This document shows, one piece after another, positions 17,056 to 26,223 of a stretch of 64,000 nt of DNA. The notes below the pieces were generated by a model. That model worked only from the letters and a program-made list of their open reading frames with translations. It was not told where the DNA came from and did no database searches. This DNA comes from CADEDV01 sp964596345 (GTDB taxonomy: Bacteria > Bacteroidota > Bacteroidia > Chitinophagales > Chitinophagaceae): assembly GCA_964596345.1 (NCBI GenBank), contig CAZQSZ010000008.1, positions 62,001-126,000 on the forward strand. The letters run 5' to 3'. The position numbers and the translations under genes are program-made. Every line of letters begins with the position of its first letter. The first letter of the stretch is position 1.

Positions 17056-17829
17056 ATGCCCCCTGTTTTATCGGAAATAAAAAATGGAATCGCCTTTATC
17101 ACCCTGAACCGCCCGGAAAAATTTAATGCCTTTAACCGGGAAATGGCATTGCTCCTGCAGGAAAAACTGGATGCATGTAAAACTGATGCAGTAAGATCTG
17201 TGTATATCACCGGGGCTGGTAAGGCCTTTTCTGCAGGCCAGGACCTGGCTGAAGTTGTTGATCCGAACGGGCCGGGTATGCAGCGGATACTGAGCGAACA
17301 CTATAACCCGATCGTAACCAGGATAAGAGAACTTGAAAAGCCGGTTGTTGCCGCTGTGAATGGTGTGGCAGCCGGTGCCGGTGCCAATATTGCCCTGTGC
17401 TGTGATGTGGTAGTGGCAGCTGATTCGGCCTCCTTTATACAAGCCTTCTCCAAGATAGGTTTGATACCCGATAGTGGCGGCACCCATACATTACCAAGAC
17501 TGATTGGCTGGCAAAAAGCAAGTGCCTTAATGATGCTCGGTGATAAAGTAACGGCCATGGAAGCAGAAAGGATCGGTATGATCTATAAAGTTTTCGCAGC
17601 AGATACTTTCCATGAGGAAGCAGTAAAAATTGCAACGACCTTATCGCAGATGCCCACCAGGGGATTGGCCTATACCAAGCAGGTATTAAGCATGTCGTTC
17701 ACTACCACTTTTGAAGAACAGTTGAATGATGAAGATGTGTTTCAGCAGAAAGCAGCGCAAACTGACGATTACAAAGAAGGCGTAGCCGCTTTCTTAGAAA
17801 AAAGACAACCCGTTTTTAAAGGAAAATAG
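17056..17829 (+). CDS. paaG: Enoyl-CoA hydratase/isomerase family, probable PaaG ring isomerase
   Basis: 257 aa crotonase-fold enzyme. In the pathway PaaG converts the ring epoxide to oxepin-CoA. Visible: oxyanion-hole strand AGKAFSAGQDLAEV (about 54-67), GVAAGAGANIALCCDVVVA (about 102-120), and IGLIPDSGGTHTLPRLIG, whose Asp in place of Glu is a PaaG-like feature. The start is the ATG at 17056; the frame is open further upstream but that part is antisense to the lipoprotein gene. paaI follows after 9 bases. Confidence 0.9.
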   Translation: MPPVLSEIKNGIAFITLNRPEKFNAFNREMALLLQEKLDACKTDAVRSVYITGAGKAFSAGQDLAEVVDPNGPGMQRILSEHYNPIVTRIRELEKPVVAAVNGVAAGAGANIALCCDVVVAADSASFIQAFSKIGLIPDSGGTHTLPRLIGWQKASALMMLGDKVTAMEAERIGMIYKVFAADTFHEEAVKIATTLSQMPTRGLAYTKQVLSMSFTTTFEEQLNDEDVFQQKAAQTDDYKEGVAAFLEKRQPVFKGK

Positions 17830-17838
17830 AATACTGTT

Positions 17839-18264
17839 ATGAATGCAGAAAAAGATGAACTGGCCGCAAGAGTGGTTGACCACATGATGAAACATGATCT
17901 CTTCAGCCAGTGGCTGGGTATTGAAGTATTGAATATTACTGAGGGATACAGCAAGATCCGGATGACGGTAAGGGAAGAAATGATCAACGGGTTTGGTATT
18001 GTTCATGGCGGCATTGCTTTTTCCCTGGCAGATAGTGCCTTTGCATTTGCCTGCAACAACCGGAATAATCTTTCAGTAGCATTAGATACATCGATCAATT
18101 TCACCAAACCCGTTCATGTCGGGGATATATTAACTGCCGAAGCTAAAGAATTGCACAATGGAAAAAGTACCGGTCTTTATCATATCACGATCAGTAACCA
18201 GAAAGAGCATGTGGTCGCCTTATTCAAAGGCACTTGTTTCAGAACCCATAAATCGCTGTTATGA
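17839..18264 (+). CDS. paaI: Hydroxyphenylacetyl-CoA thioesterase PaaI
   Basis: 141 aa single hot-dog domain. It hydrolyses stalled or toxic ring-hydroxylated CoA esters to release CoA. The thioesterase motif is INGFGIVHGGIAFSLADSAFAFA (about 50-72, with the catalytic Asp), followed by the strand SVALDTSINFTKPVHVGD. It overlaps paaY by 4 bases (ATGA), implying translational coupling. Confidence 0.92.
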   Translation: MNAEKDELAARVVDHMMKHDLFSQWLGIEVLNITEGYSKIRMTVREEMINGFGIVHGGIAFSLADSAFAFACNNRNNLSVALDTSINFTKPVHVGDILTAEAKELHNGKSTGLYHITISNQKEHVVALFKGTCFRTHKSLL

Positions 18265-18851
18265 TTTATTCTTTTGACGGGCATATACCGGTCATTCATG
18301 AATCTTCTTTCGTTCATCCCCTTGCGGCGGTAACAGGAAATGTTATCATTGGTAAAGATTGTTATATAGGACCCGGGGCAGCGTTAAGGGGCGACTGGGG
18401 GCAGATCATTCTTGAAGAGGGTTGTAATGTGCAGGAAAATTGTACGATTCATATGTTTCCGGGGTTGACCGTATCATTAAAACAAGCAGCACATATTGGC
18501 CATGGGGCCGTAATTCATGGAGCGGTTATCGGTAAAAACTGCCTGGTAGGCATGAATGCCGTGATCATGGATCATGTTGAACTTGGTGATGAAAGTATCG
18601 TAGGTGCTTTATCCATGATAAGGGAAGGAGAAAAGATCCCTCCCCGGAGCTTATTGGTGGGCAACCCGGCAAAGATCATTAAAGAAGTAAGTGATGAAAT
18701 GATCGCCTGGAAAACCAAGGGAACAATTCTGTACCAGCAGCTGCCTGCACAGATGTATACAAACTGGAGTGAATGTGAACCCTTAAGAACTCCCGTCGCT
18801 GCTGATCGGGCAACTGGTACACATTATAAAAGCTGGAAAGACAAATCGTAG
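18261..18851 (+). CDS. paaY: Left-handed beta-helix protein PaaY (gamma-carbonic anhydrase-like)
   Basis: 196 aa. Hexapeptide repeats (VTGNVIIGKDCYIGPGAALRG, VQENCTIHMFPG, IGHGAVIHGAVIGKNCLVGM) form a left-handed beta helix with His residues (IHMF, IGHGAVIHG) placed like the gamma-carbonic anhydrase metal ligands. PaaY proteins act as thioesterases on dead-end CoA esters of the phenylacetate route. The C-terminal WKTKGTILYQQLPAQMY is typical of PaaY. Last gene of the second paa unit. Confidence 0.9.
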   Translation: MIYSFDGHIPVIHESSFVHPLAAVTGNVIIGKDCYIGPGAALRGDWGQIILEEGCNVQENCTIHMFPGLTVSLKQAAHIGHGAVIHGAVIGKNCLVGMNAVIMDHVELGDESIVGALSMIREGEKIPPRSLLVGNPAKIIKEVSDEMIAWKTKGTILYQQLPAQMYTNWSECEPLRTPVAADRATGTHYKSWKDKS

Positions 18852-19231
18852 AATTACGGTATTCAATAAAAAAAATACTCGAAAAAACTTGCGAAACCGC
18901 AATCGCCAATTTACTTTTACATCACAATCTGTACCCAATACCCTCTCAAAGGCCTGTATACTACCGTACTCCAATCTTTCTCTAGAAACCCCAGGGCCAA
19001 AATTCAATTGAGTCGTTTTTTTAATACTCTTGTCGAAATCCTGCTGTTGACTTAAGTTCGCAGCCCTAAAAATCCCATCCTGCAAAAAGGCCAGCTACCA
19101 GATTAGCGCCATTCATTATTCCTTCCTGAAGAAGCCTCAAAGTTTCAAATCCTTTAAATGACCGTCAGAGTCCAGCTCCGTTCAAGACCAACTTGGATAA
19201 GGATCATCATTTCTAACATAAAACTTTGAGC
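18852..19231. other. 380-base gap without a supported gene
   Basis: Between paaY and the next T9SS gene. No tRNA, clear hairpin with T tract or conserved ORF is seen. A 100-codon minus-strand frame (19085 down to 18783) overlaps paaY and has no recognisable family; it may be a gene remnant. The last 30 bases presumably hold the promoter of the downstream gene; AAACTTTG at 19221-19228 is a poor match to TAnnTTTG. Confidence 0.6.
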
Positions 19232-20692
19232 ATGAAAAAGGTTTACTACATCTTAACCGGGGCATTATTATTCTCTGGTTATGCATTAAATGCGCAGCCT
19301 ACCGTTCCGGCTAACCCGGCTACTGGTAATGCTGCCAATTGTACTGTTTTAGGTCCCGGTAACACTCCTATCGATCAGTGTGTGGCCGGCAGTACTGTTT
19401 TCGTAACAAATTTCACCGGTGGTACTTATAACAGGGGCAACAACGGTAATAATCTTGGTGTTGGTGCCATCTGGCGTTTTGCTAACATTGGTACCGTTGG
19501 CGGGGTTCAGATAAACGTTGAGGTAACGATCAACAGCCAGTTCCAGGCCGATGTGACCAGTATGGATAATAATGCTGCCCTAGACCAGGCGGGTAATTCA
19601 GTGGCGGATTTCTTTGCCCCAACGATCCGGCCTGATGTGAATCTTAATGCTACCGACAGAAGAGGATATGTTCAGATGACCATGAACTTCTTCCAGGGTG
19701 TCAATAATTTTACCACCCCGGTATCTATCAGCAGCCTGAACATGATCAGCTATGATGCAGATGGTTCTTTCGAAGCAGGTGGCGCAACATCACAAGCCTG
19801 GTTAAGAGAGACCCGTGTAGCACAGGTATTCGGTGGTGGTAACCCGATTGTATTAGCAGCAGGAACCACTGAACTGGTAGCTTATAACTATGCAGATGGT
19901 GGCAATACCTGGACAGGTTTTGCTGGTGGTGTCTATGAAAGAACAGGTATCTCCCGTTGTGCGCAGGTAGCTTCTTCCTTCCGCTATAATTCGGTAGGTG
20001 TAAGTTCTGTTACATTCCGTCTCGGCTATGATTTCAAAGCTGGCACTAACGGCTACAATGTGGGCAGGCCCGGCCGTGAATACGGTATCAAATTTGGCTG
20101 CTATGCTTTCCCGAGCCAGTCAACTTTACCGGTGAGCCTGCTTAGTTTTTCTGCTTCCCTGAAAAACAATACAACCTCGATTAACTGGGAAACTGAAAAT
20201 GAATCTGAATTCAGCCATTTTGAAGTGGAAAGAAAAGATGGCAGCGGAAGTTTTACAGCTATCGGCAGCAAAAATGCTAATAACTCAGCCGCCCGTTCTA
20301 ACTACCAGTACAGCGATAACATTGCAGCTGCAAGCGGAGATGTTTTCTTCTATCGCCTGAAAATGGTAGACCTGAATGGCCGGTTCAAATACAGCAACGA
20401 AGTGCTGGTCCGTAAGGGAGCCAAATCACTGACCGGCATTTCTATGAACCCTAACCCGATCGTAATCGGTGGTGTGGCGAATGTACGTTTTGAAGCTGCC
20501 CGCCCTGCGATTGTAACGATCCGGGTGTTGGACCTGGCCGGAAGAACAGTATTACAACAGCAAAGCAAGGCTGCAGAAGGAACTAACACTGTAGCTATCA
20601 ATAACCTGGAACGTTTGCAAACAGGCAGCTATATTATTCAGCTTTCAAATGGTGATGAACTGACAGCCGCTAAGTTTTCTGTCGTTCGCTGA
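19232..20692 (+). CDS. Secreted protein of unknown function with T9SS type A sorting domain
   Basis: 486 aa from the ATG at 19232 (a TTG two codons earlier is less likely). Signal peptide about 1-21 (FSGYALNAQ). Residues about 22-300 are a Gly/Asn-rich beta region with no family I can name. Next is an Ig/FN3-like segment (LPVSLLSFSASLKNNTTSINW, then ESEFSHFEVERKDGSGSF) that often precedes sorting domains. The final ~75 residues (from ISMNPNPIVIGGVANVRFEA to AAKFSVVR) are a type A sorting domain. Expected outside the cell or on the outer surface. Confidence 0.87.
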   Translation: MKKVYYILTGALLFSGYALNAQPTVPANPATGNAANCTVLGPGNTPIDQCVAGSTVFVTNFTGGTYNRGNNGNNLGVGAIWRFANIGTVGGVQINVEVTINSQFQADVTSMDNNAALDQAGNSVADFFAPTIRPDVNLNATDRRGYVQMTMNFFQGVNNFTTPVSISSLNMISYDADGSFEAGGATSQAWLRETRVAQVFGGGNPIVLAAGTTELVAYNYADGGNTWTGFAGGVYERTGISRCAQVASSFRYNSVGVSSVTFRLGYDFKAGTNGYNVGRPGREYGIKFGCYAFPSQSTLPVSLLSFSASLKNNTTSINWETENESEFSHFEVERKDGSGSFTAIGSKNANNSAARSNYQYSDNIAAASGDVFFYRLKMVDLNGRFKYSNEVLVRKGAKSLTGISMNPNPIVIGGVANVRFEAARPAIVTIRVLDLAGRTVLQQQSKAAEGTNTVAINNLERLQTGSYIIQLSNGDELTAAKFSVVR

Positions 20693-20734
20693 GTTTGATG
20701 AGTGAAAATCAATGCTCAGGGTTTTTATACCTTG

Positions 20735-20767
20735 ACCCCTCTGGCACATTGCGGAGGGGTTTTTTTA
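20735..20767 (+). terminator. Rho-independent terminator
   Basis: Stem ACCCCTC / GAGGGGT with a 12-base loop and a T8 run, about 40 bases after the T9SS gene. Confidence 0.88.
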
Positions 20768-20871
20768 TTTAATATGATCTCCCCTTCCATATAATTTCAT
20801 TTCCGGGAAAGTAAAATTGTATGTAATTTAAATATGGCTTTCATCTCCATAGAAACACAAAACCTATTTGT

Positions 20872-22116
20872 ATGAGAAAAAATTTACGCTTCCCTTCTTT
20901 TTTAGCCGCCGCCTTACTGACAACTTCGCTTTCCTATGCACAGGCTGACCGTTTTGCCTATGCGATCACCGATGTGCAGCAGGATGGTGTGAACTGGAGT
21001 TACTTAAGAAAGATCAATCTCCAGGATGGCGGGTTCAGTACTGTTTTGCTGAATGGTACTGACAGCAAACAAACCGCATTTGATGCCAGCAGTAAAAAAG
21101 AACTCACCAATTTTACAATCGAACAGAACAGGGGCTACAACCTGCAACCAGCTTTCAGCAGTGGTGTGGCAGCAATGGCCTATGATAAAAAAAATAACCG
21201 CATCTGGTACACCCCGATGTTCATTGACCAGCTCCGTTATATTGACCTGAAGACGATGAAGGTCTTCTATGTCACATCACAGGAGTTTACCGGCATGGCC
21301 CGCAAATCTCCCGACCAGGGAAATATCATTACCCGGATGACGATCGGCAATGATGGCAATGGCTATGCTATGACCAACGACGGAGCACACCTGGTTCGTT
21401 TTACTACAGGTAAGAAGTTAACTATTACTGATCTTGGTAGTGTCGTAGATGATCCTGCGAATAAAGGGATGTCGATCCATAGTTCCTGCAGCAGTTTTGG
21501 TGGCGATATGATCGCAGACAACGAAGGCAATCTTTTTATTTTTTCCGCCCGCAACCATGTGTTCAAAGTAAATATTGAAACAAAGATCGCCACACATGCA
21601 GGAACCATCAGCGGCTTACCTGCTAATTATACCAGCAATGGTGCAGCGGTTACGGCTGATAACAAAATTATGATCGGAAGTGCTGTTGATGCCAACAGTT
21701 ATTATATAGTAGATGCTGCCAGCTGGACAGCCACGCCATATAAAACAACCGGTGGATGGCGCAGTTCTGACCTGGCCAACAGTAATATCCTGGATACCCG
21801 GCAACGGAATCAAAACCCGGTAGAAGATTTTACCCGTATCGAAGAAAAAGATAACGGGCTGGTACAGATCTATCCTAACCCGGTTATCAATAACAAATTC
21901 TCTTTACAATTCAACAAGCTGGAAGCGGGTGAATATACCGTGCAGCTGACCGATGTAATGGGAAGATTACTGCTACAGCGTATCATTAATGTAGGAGGTA
22001 AAAATCAAACAGAAGCGATCACCCTCACTGAATCAGCCGCCAAAGGATTTTACCTGGTAAAAATAGTAGACAAGAACAGTAAAGCTGTATTCAGCAAAAA
22101 ACTGATCGTTCAATAA
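20872..22116 (+). CDS. Secreted beta-rich protein with T9SS type A sorting domain
   Basis: 414 aa. Signal peptide 1-23 (LLTTSLSYAQ). Residues about 24-320 contain repeated short blocks (RFAYAITDVQQDGVNWSYLRKI, MAYDKKNNRIWYTPMFI, MTIGNDGNGYAMTNDGAHLVRF, MIADNEGNLFIFSARNHVFKV) that look like beta-propeller blades. The final ~75 residues (VQIYPNPVINNKFSLQFNKL to VFSKKLIVQ) are a type A sorting domain. No catalytic motif is recognised. It lies directly after another T9SS cargo gene but has its own terminator. Confidence 0.86.
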   Translation: MRKNLRFPSFLAAALLTTSLSYAQADRFAYAITDVQQDGVNWSYLRKINLQDGGFSTVLLNGTDSKQTAFDASSKKELTNFTIEQNRGYNLQPAFSSGVAAMAYDKKNNRIWYTPMFIDQLRYIDLKTMKVFYVTSQEFTGMARKSPDQGNIITRMTIGNDGNGYAMTNDGAHLVRFTTGKKLTITDLGSVVDDPANKGMSIHSSCSSFGGDMIADNEGNLFIFSARNHVFKVNIETKIATHAGTISGLPANYTSNGAAVTADNKIMIGSAVDANSYYIVDAASWTATPYKTTGGWRSSDLANSNILDTRQRNQNPVEDFTRIEEKDNGLVQIYPNPVINNKFSLQFNKLEAGEYTVQLTDVMGRLLLQRIINVGGKNQTEAITLTESAAKGFYLVKIVDKNSKAVFSKKLIVQ

Positions 22117-22144
22117 GACCATACCATTTTTCCTTATACTAAAG

Positions 22145-22166
22145 CCCCGGTACTGCCGGGGTTTTT
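22145..22166 (+). terminator. Rho-independent terminator
   Basis: CCCCGG / CCGGGG stem with loop TACTG and a T5 tract, just after the T9SS gene and touching the end of the convergent DUF6970 gene. Confidence 0.85.
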
Positions 22167-22518
22167 ATTTTTCCCTGCTATCTTTCCAGATCAATCGTAT
22201 ATGTTGGGCTTCGGTATCGAAATCAGTGCAGTTGCCATCTCCCCGGCCGGTAATGCCGCCATGCGGGCCGCAAACAGGATTACAGCTTTCATCTACCAGC
22301 ACATCAAAGAAATCACAGCAGTCGCTGCTGAATAAGTACACCCGTTTCCCTTTATAGCTGTACTCATTCACTTCAGCAGGTGGATTCCAGCGGGGTTCTT
22401 TAGCAATAGAATCAATTTTTTGTTGCACACAGGCGGGTAAAACAGCCTTTTTTTTCTTGTCGCCGCAGTTTTGATTAAGTAATGCAGGAACAGCCAGTAA
22501 AAGCAGGAAATATTTCAT
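22165..22518 (-). CDS. DUF6970-type small exported (lipo)protein
   Basis: 117 aa. N-terminus MKYFLLLLAVPALLNQNCGD looks like a lipoprotein signal with an atypical lipobox (NQNC). The mature part has the conserved block ACVQQKIDSIAKEPRWNPPAE, the Cys pair FSSDCCDFFDVLVD, and CNPVCGPHGGITGRGDGNC, which I recognise as DUF6970, a Bacteroidetes family without known function. Divergent from obgE by 56 bases. Confidence 0.8.
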   Translation of the reverse strand: MKYFLLLLAVPALLNQNCGDKKKKAVLPACVQQKIDSIAKEPRWNPPAEVNEYSYKGKRVYLFSSDCCDFFDVLVDESCNPVCGPHGGITGRGDGNCTDFDTEAQHIRLIWKDSREK

Positions 22519-22543
22519 AGTAAAGGGTTGATGAACGAAAGAA

Positions 22544-22551
22544 TATATTTG
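22544..22551 (+). promoter_or_regulatory. Candidate -7 box for obgE
   Basis: TATATTTG, a perfect TAnnTTTG, 23 bases before the TTG start of obgE. No clean -33 TTTG is seen at the right distance. Confidence 0.4.
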
Positions 22552-22574
22552 CAGTTCACAGCAAATATAAAATT

Positions 22575-23576
22575 TTGGAGAAGAGCAATTTTGTTGACCA
22601 GATCAGGATCTTTTGCCGCAGCGGACATGGTGGAGCTGGCAGCAGGCATTTCATGCGTAACAAATTCACGGCCATGGGTGGTCCCGATGGTGGTGATGGT
22701 GGCCGCGGAGCTCATATTATCCTGAAAGGCAACAAAAATCTCTGGACACTTTTGCATCTCCGGTATTATAAGAATGTACTGGCAGAAGATGGGGAAGGTG
22801 GCAGCAGTAACAATAAAACAGGCCGCTTTGGGAAAGACATCATCATCGAAGTACCACTGGGCACCATTGCCCGTGATGAAGAAAGCGGCCAGCAGGAAGT
22901 GGAAATACTGGAAGATGGCCAGGAAGTCATCTGGATGGAAGGTGGTAAAGGTGGTTTGGGTAATTCTCATTTTGCCACACCCACCAACCAGGCCCCTGAA
23001 CATGCACAACCTGGTTTACCCGGCAAAGAAGGATGGAAAGTATTAGAATTAAAAGTACTGGCTGATGTGGGACTCGTTGGTTTCCCTAATGCCGGCAAAT
23101 CAACCTTACTCTCCGTCATTACCGCTGCCAAACCCAAGATCGCTGATTATGCATTTACCACGATCACTCCCAACCTGGGCATGGTGGAATACCGGGACGG
23201 TAAAAGTTTTTGTATCGCCGACCTGCCCGGTATCATTGAAGGCGCAGCGGAGGGAAAAGGATTAGGCCATCGTTTCCTGCGTCATATCGAACGCAATGCA
23301 GTATTGTTATTCCTCATCCCGGCCGACAGTGCCGATCATAAAAAGGAATTTGAAATCCTGGTCAACGAGCTGGAGCAATACAACCCCGACCTGCTGCATA
23401 AACAATTCATCATCGCCATCAGTAAAAGCGATATGCTGGATGAGGAACTGAAAGCAGCTATCGAAAAAGAATTACCAGCAGATATACCTCATCTCTTTAT
23501 TTCCTCTATGACCAATAAAGGATTACTGGAACTGAAAGACCTGTTGTGGAAAGTGCTGAATGAAGAAGTGAAATAA
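22575..23576 (+). CDS. obgE: Obg/CgtA GTPase
   Basis: 333 aa. Essential ribosome-associated GTPase involved in 50S maturation and stress control. The Gly-rich Obg fold (residues 1-158) begins SNFVDQIRIFCRSGHGGAGS and includes GGPDGGDGGRGAHIIL. The G domain has GFPNAGKSTLL (G1), DLPGIIEG (G3) and SKSD (G4). No ATG fits; the start is TTG at 22575, which gives the usual distance to FVD. C-terminal TGS-type extensions of some Obg proteins are absent. Confidence 0.96.
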   Translation: MEKSNFVDQIRIFCRSGHGGAGSRHFMRNKFTAMGGPDGGDGGRGAHIILKGNKNLWTLLHLRYYKNVLAEDGEGGSSNNKTGRFGKDIIIEVPLGTIARDEESGQQEVEILEDGQEVIWMEGGKGGLGNSHFATPTNQAPEHAQPGLPGKEGWKVLELKVLADVGLVGFPNAGKSTLLSVITAAKPKIADYAFTTITPNLGMVEYRDGKSFCIADLPGIIEGAAEGKGLGHRFLRHIERNAVLLFLIPADSADHKKEFEILVNELEQYNPDLLHKQFIIAISKSDMLDEELKAAIEKELPADIPHLFISSMTNKGLLELKDLLWKVLNEEVK

Positions 23577-23656
23577 TTTTCTTCTGCCCGTAGCCGGAAT
23601 ACCCGCCCCACGGTATTGCTATTTTAAAAGGGAATGCTATTTTAGCTATACCCACT

Positions 23657-26005
23657 ATGGCATTACTGAACCGGACCAAACAATTACTGAACCATAAAGA
23701 TGTGCTGCTGGCAGCCACCTGGCGGTACATGGTGCAAGCCATCTGGTTATTTTTTCCTCCTATTCTTTTTTTGGTATTGGCTCATTTTTGTTTCTGGCAT
23801 GTTACCCAGGGAAAAGACCTCATGATCATTGCCCTTGAAGATAAAGGGCATCTTATCTCACCCGTATTTTTTTGTTTCATTTTATCGCTGATCTTCTGGG
23901 TGGTTGTTACCTGGTACAGTACCCGCATTGTGGCCAGGGCCAAGGAATTCCAGGATCCGGACAAACATGAGATCTGGAAAATATTCCTGGTGCAGACACC
24001 AAGAGTATTGGCTTTCACTTGTATCACGATCATCTTACTGGCTTTTTTACAATTAGAAAATTCTCCTTACCCGGAATGGCCCACCTGGCTATGTTATGTT
24101 TTACTGGTCCTGAGCTATGCCTGGTATTATGGCATCTATTATTTCTGGGAAAGATTCCTGGCCCAACGGAATATGCCCAAAAAGAAATGGCTTTTCTTCT
24201 TGCGGAGTACAAGGTTCACCGCCTATGCCATACTGGGTGCATCGATCTTGTCTGTTGTTTTCATCAAAACCTTCTGGACACTGATCATCTTCCTGCTCAG
24301 TTTGCAGGTGGGGTTAGTTTTGTTATTAATTCTGCGGCGGGAAATTGATACAGCCAACCAGCTGGACGAGATCGGTGAATCAGAAGACAAGCCGCTTGTT
24401 TCATCTAGATCTGGTGTCTGGAAAAAATTAAAATACATCATCAGTCACAAAGAAGACCGCCAGTATTTCAAACTGTTTCAATGGGTGAGCTTATTTGCAG
24501 TAGCCGTATATATCATTACCATTAATTCGCTGGAAATATCCCTTCTCATTGGCAGTTTTCCTTTTTTATTATTAGCATTTGGGGTATTGCTGGGTATCGG
24601 GAATATCATCGCCACCATTTCTGTGCTGGCCCGTTTTAATTTTCACCTGCTCTTTTTTGTCTTCTCACTGCTACTCGGCAAATTTGTGGACCCGCATTTC
24701 ACCGAACTAACCACTAAAAAAGAAAACAATATCCTGTTCAGTAAACGGCAAACACTCAAAGAATACTTCACCAACTGGGTGAATAACCCGGTGAGAAAAA
24801 AAATCCTGGATGACAGCACGGTAAAAAGATACCCGGTTTATTTTGTGATCGCCAACGGTGGTGCTTCCCGTTCCGGTTATTGGGTGGCTTCCATTTTATC
24901 CAAACTGCAGGATACCACCGGTGGAAAATTTGCCGATCATCTTTTTTGCTTATCCGGTGCTTCCGGCGGCAGCGTGGGGAATGCCACTTTTTTCAACCTG
25001 CTGCGTAATAAAGAACAACTTGCTTCGAAAGACACATCACAACAACGCTATTGGAAAGCGGCCACCCGCTACCTGGAATCAGATTTTTTAAGTTATACGC
25101 TTAGCCGTTTACTGGGTCGTGATATTTTTCGTCATACCGTTCCTGCTTTCCGGAAATATACCCGTGACCGGGCAGAAGCATTGGCTTATTCACTGGAAAA
25201 AGCCCCGGGTAAGGATTGTTTTTTATACAACAGCTTTGCTGACCCCTTCTCTTCTTTTATGACACAAAAGGGCAATACCAATTATTCGCTGCCTGTTCTT
25301 TGCGTGAACACCACCCGTATGCAGGACGGAAGCCCGGGAGTGATCAGCAATATCAGTGTTAAAGAAAATTACTTCAATAAAAGAGTGGATGTCCTCAGCC
25401 TGTTAAAGGATAAAGGAACTAACGATGATGAGGACATGAAACTGAGTACTGCCGTGGTACTGGGAGCCAGCTTCCCTTATCTCAGTCCTGCCGGCCGTAT
25501 TGATAACCAACCCTGCGACAGCTGCGAAACCGACTCGCATTATTTTGTGGATGGTGGTTATTTTGATAATTCAGGTGCCGGTGTGGTGAATGAAATGCTG
25601 ATCGCCATGAACGATATGCTGAAAGCAGATTCGGTGCTGAAAAAATATGCCGGCAAACTGGAGTTCTTTGTGTTGCATATCACCAATAATGATGCAAAGA
25701 GCAGCAAACTCAGCCGTATCAACCCCTTCACCAATGATCTTTTATCACCGGCACAAACCATCCTGGGTTCTTACGGAACTCAAACCCTGGTCAACGATCA
25801 GCGGTTAAAGAATTTTCTTTCCTCCATCAACCAGAATGATACCACCCATTACATCAATATTGATTTGTACAGCGGGGAATACAATCGTAAATTCTCCATG
25901 AACTGGGTGATATCTGGTTTTCAGCGGGGATTGATGGATGACAAATTATTGAAGAATAAAAACTTTGCCCGGGAATGTGAAAAGATGATACAATGGAAAT
26001 ACTGA
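23657..26005 (+). CDS. Multi-pass membrane protein with C-terminal patatin-like phospholipase domain
   Basis: 782 aa. The N-terminal half (about 20-360) has several hydrophobic helices, including IWLFFPPILFLVLAHFCFW and LFAVAVYIITINSLEISLLI. The C-terminal half carries patatin elements: an oxyanion-like stretch NGGASRSGYW (about 400), the nucleophile elbow SGASGGS (about 435), and DGGYFDNSG (about 635) with the catalytic Asp. It probably hydrolyses membrane lipids, with the patatin domain facing the cytoplasm. A patatin domain joined to a large membrane anchor is not the usual single-domain form. The Cys-rich mini-protein gene starts 5 bases downstream. Confidence 0.85.
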   Translation: MALLNRTKQLLNHKDVLLAATWRYMVQAIWLFFPPILFLVLAHFCFWHVTQGKDLMIIALEDKGHLISPVFFCFILSLIFWVVVTWYSTRIVARAKEFQDPDKHEIWKIFLVQTPRVLAFTCITIILLAFLQLENSPYPEWPTWLCYVLLVLSYAWYYGIYYFWERFLAQRNMPKKKWLFFLRSTRFTAYAILGASILSVVFIKTFWTLIIFLLSLQVGLVLLLILRREIDTANQLDEIGESEDKPLVSSRSGVWKKLKYIISHKEDRQYFKLFQWVSLFAVAVYIITINSLEISLLIGSFPFLLLAFGVLLGIGNIIATISVLARFNFHLLFFVFSLLLGKFVDPHFTELTTKKENNILFSKRQTLKEYFTNWVNNPVRKKILDDSTVKRYPVYFVIANGGASRSGYWVASILSKLQDTTGGKFADHLFCLSGASGGSVGNATFFNLLRNKEQLASKDTSQQRYWKAATRYLESDFLSYTLSRLLGRDIFRHTVPAFRKYTRDRAEALAYSLEKAPGKDCFLYNSFADPFSSFMTQKGNTNYSLPVLCVNTTRMQDGSPGVISNISVKENYFNKRVDVLSLLKDKGTNDDEDMKLSTAVVLGASFPYLSPAGRIDNQPCDSCETDSHYFVDGGYFDNSGAGVVNEMLIAMNDMLKADSVLKKYAGKLEFFVLHITNNDAKSSKLSRINPFTNDLLSPAQTILGSYGTQTLVNDQRLKNFLSSINQNDTTHYINIDLYSGEYNRKFSMNWVISGFQRGLMDDKLLKNKNFARECEKMIQWKY

Positions 26006-26010
26006 CCGCT

Positions 26011-26223
26011 ATGCAACAACATTGTTTTTTCTGCCACCAAACCCATGAGCCGGTTCATGTACACGGCCATTACCAGTGCCCTTTTTGCCACACTAATATA
26101 CTCCCCTGTTGCGATGGAGATAATTGTGAGACCAACCAGTTATTGCAGTCCAACCGGGTCGCTACAGAGAGCTCAATCACATCAATAAGCTCTTCCAACG
26201 GTATCACAGGCAGCTTTGAGTAG
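26011..26223 (+). CDS. Small Cys/His-rich putative zinc-binding protein
   Basis: 70 aa. The first ~40 residues hold C-x2-C (CFFCHQ), HVHGHYQC, CPFCH and PCC, consistent with one zinc ribbon. Short proteins with this EPVHVHGHYQC core occur widely in Bacteroidetes without known function. The tail is Ser/Asn-rich and poorly conserved in appearance. It starts 5 bases after the patatin gene, so the two are probably co-transcribed. Its last 42 bases overlap the 3' end of the convergent GH18 gene. Confidence 0.65.
   Translation: MQQHCFFCHQTHEPVHVHGHYQCPFCHTNILPCCDGDNCETNQLLQSNRVATESSITSISSSNGITGSFE

Noticed and set aside
16932..17210. Upstream extension of the reversed lipoprotein frame
   Set aside because: It would run antisense through the paaG start region and place the lipoprotein signal in mid-protein. 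The ATG complement at 16929-16931 gives a clean signal peptide.
18783..19085. 100-codon minus-strand frame overlapping paaY and the following gap
   Set aside because: It overlaps the end of paaY, starts in a gap with no promoter or conserved family, and its C-terminal half is simply antisense to paaY. It is treated at most as a remnant.
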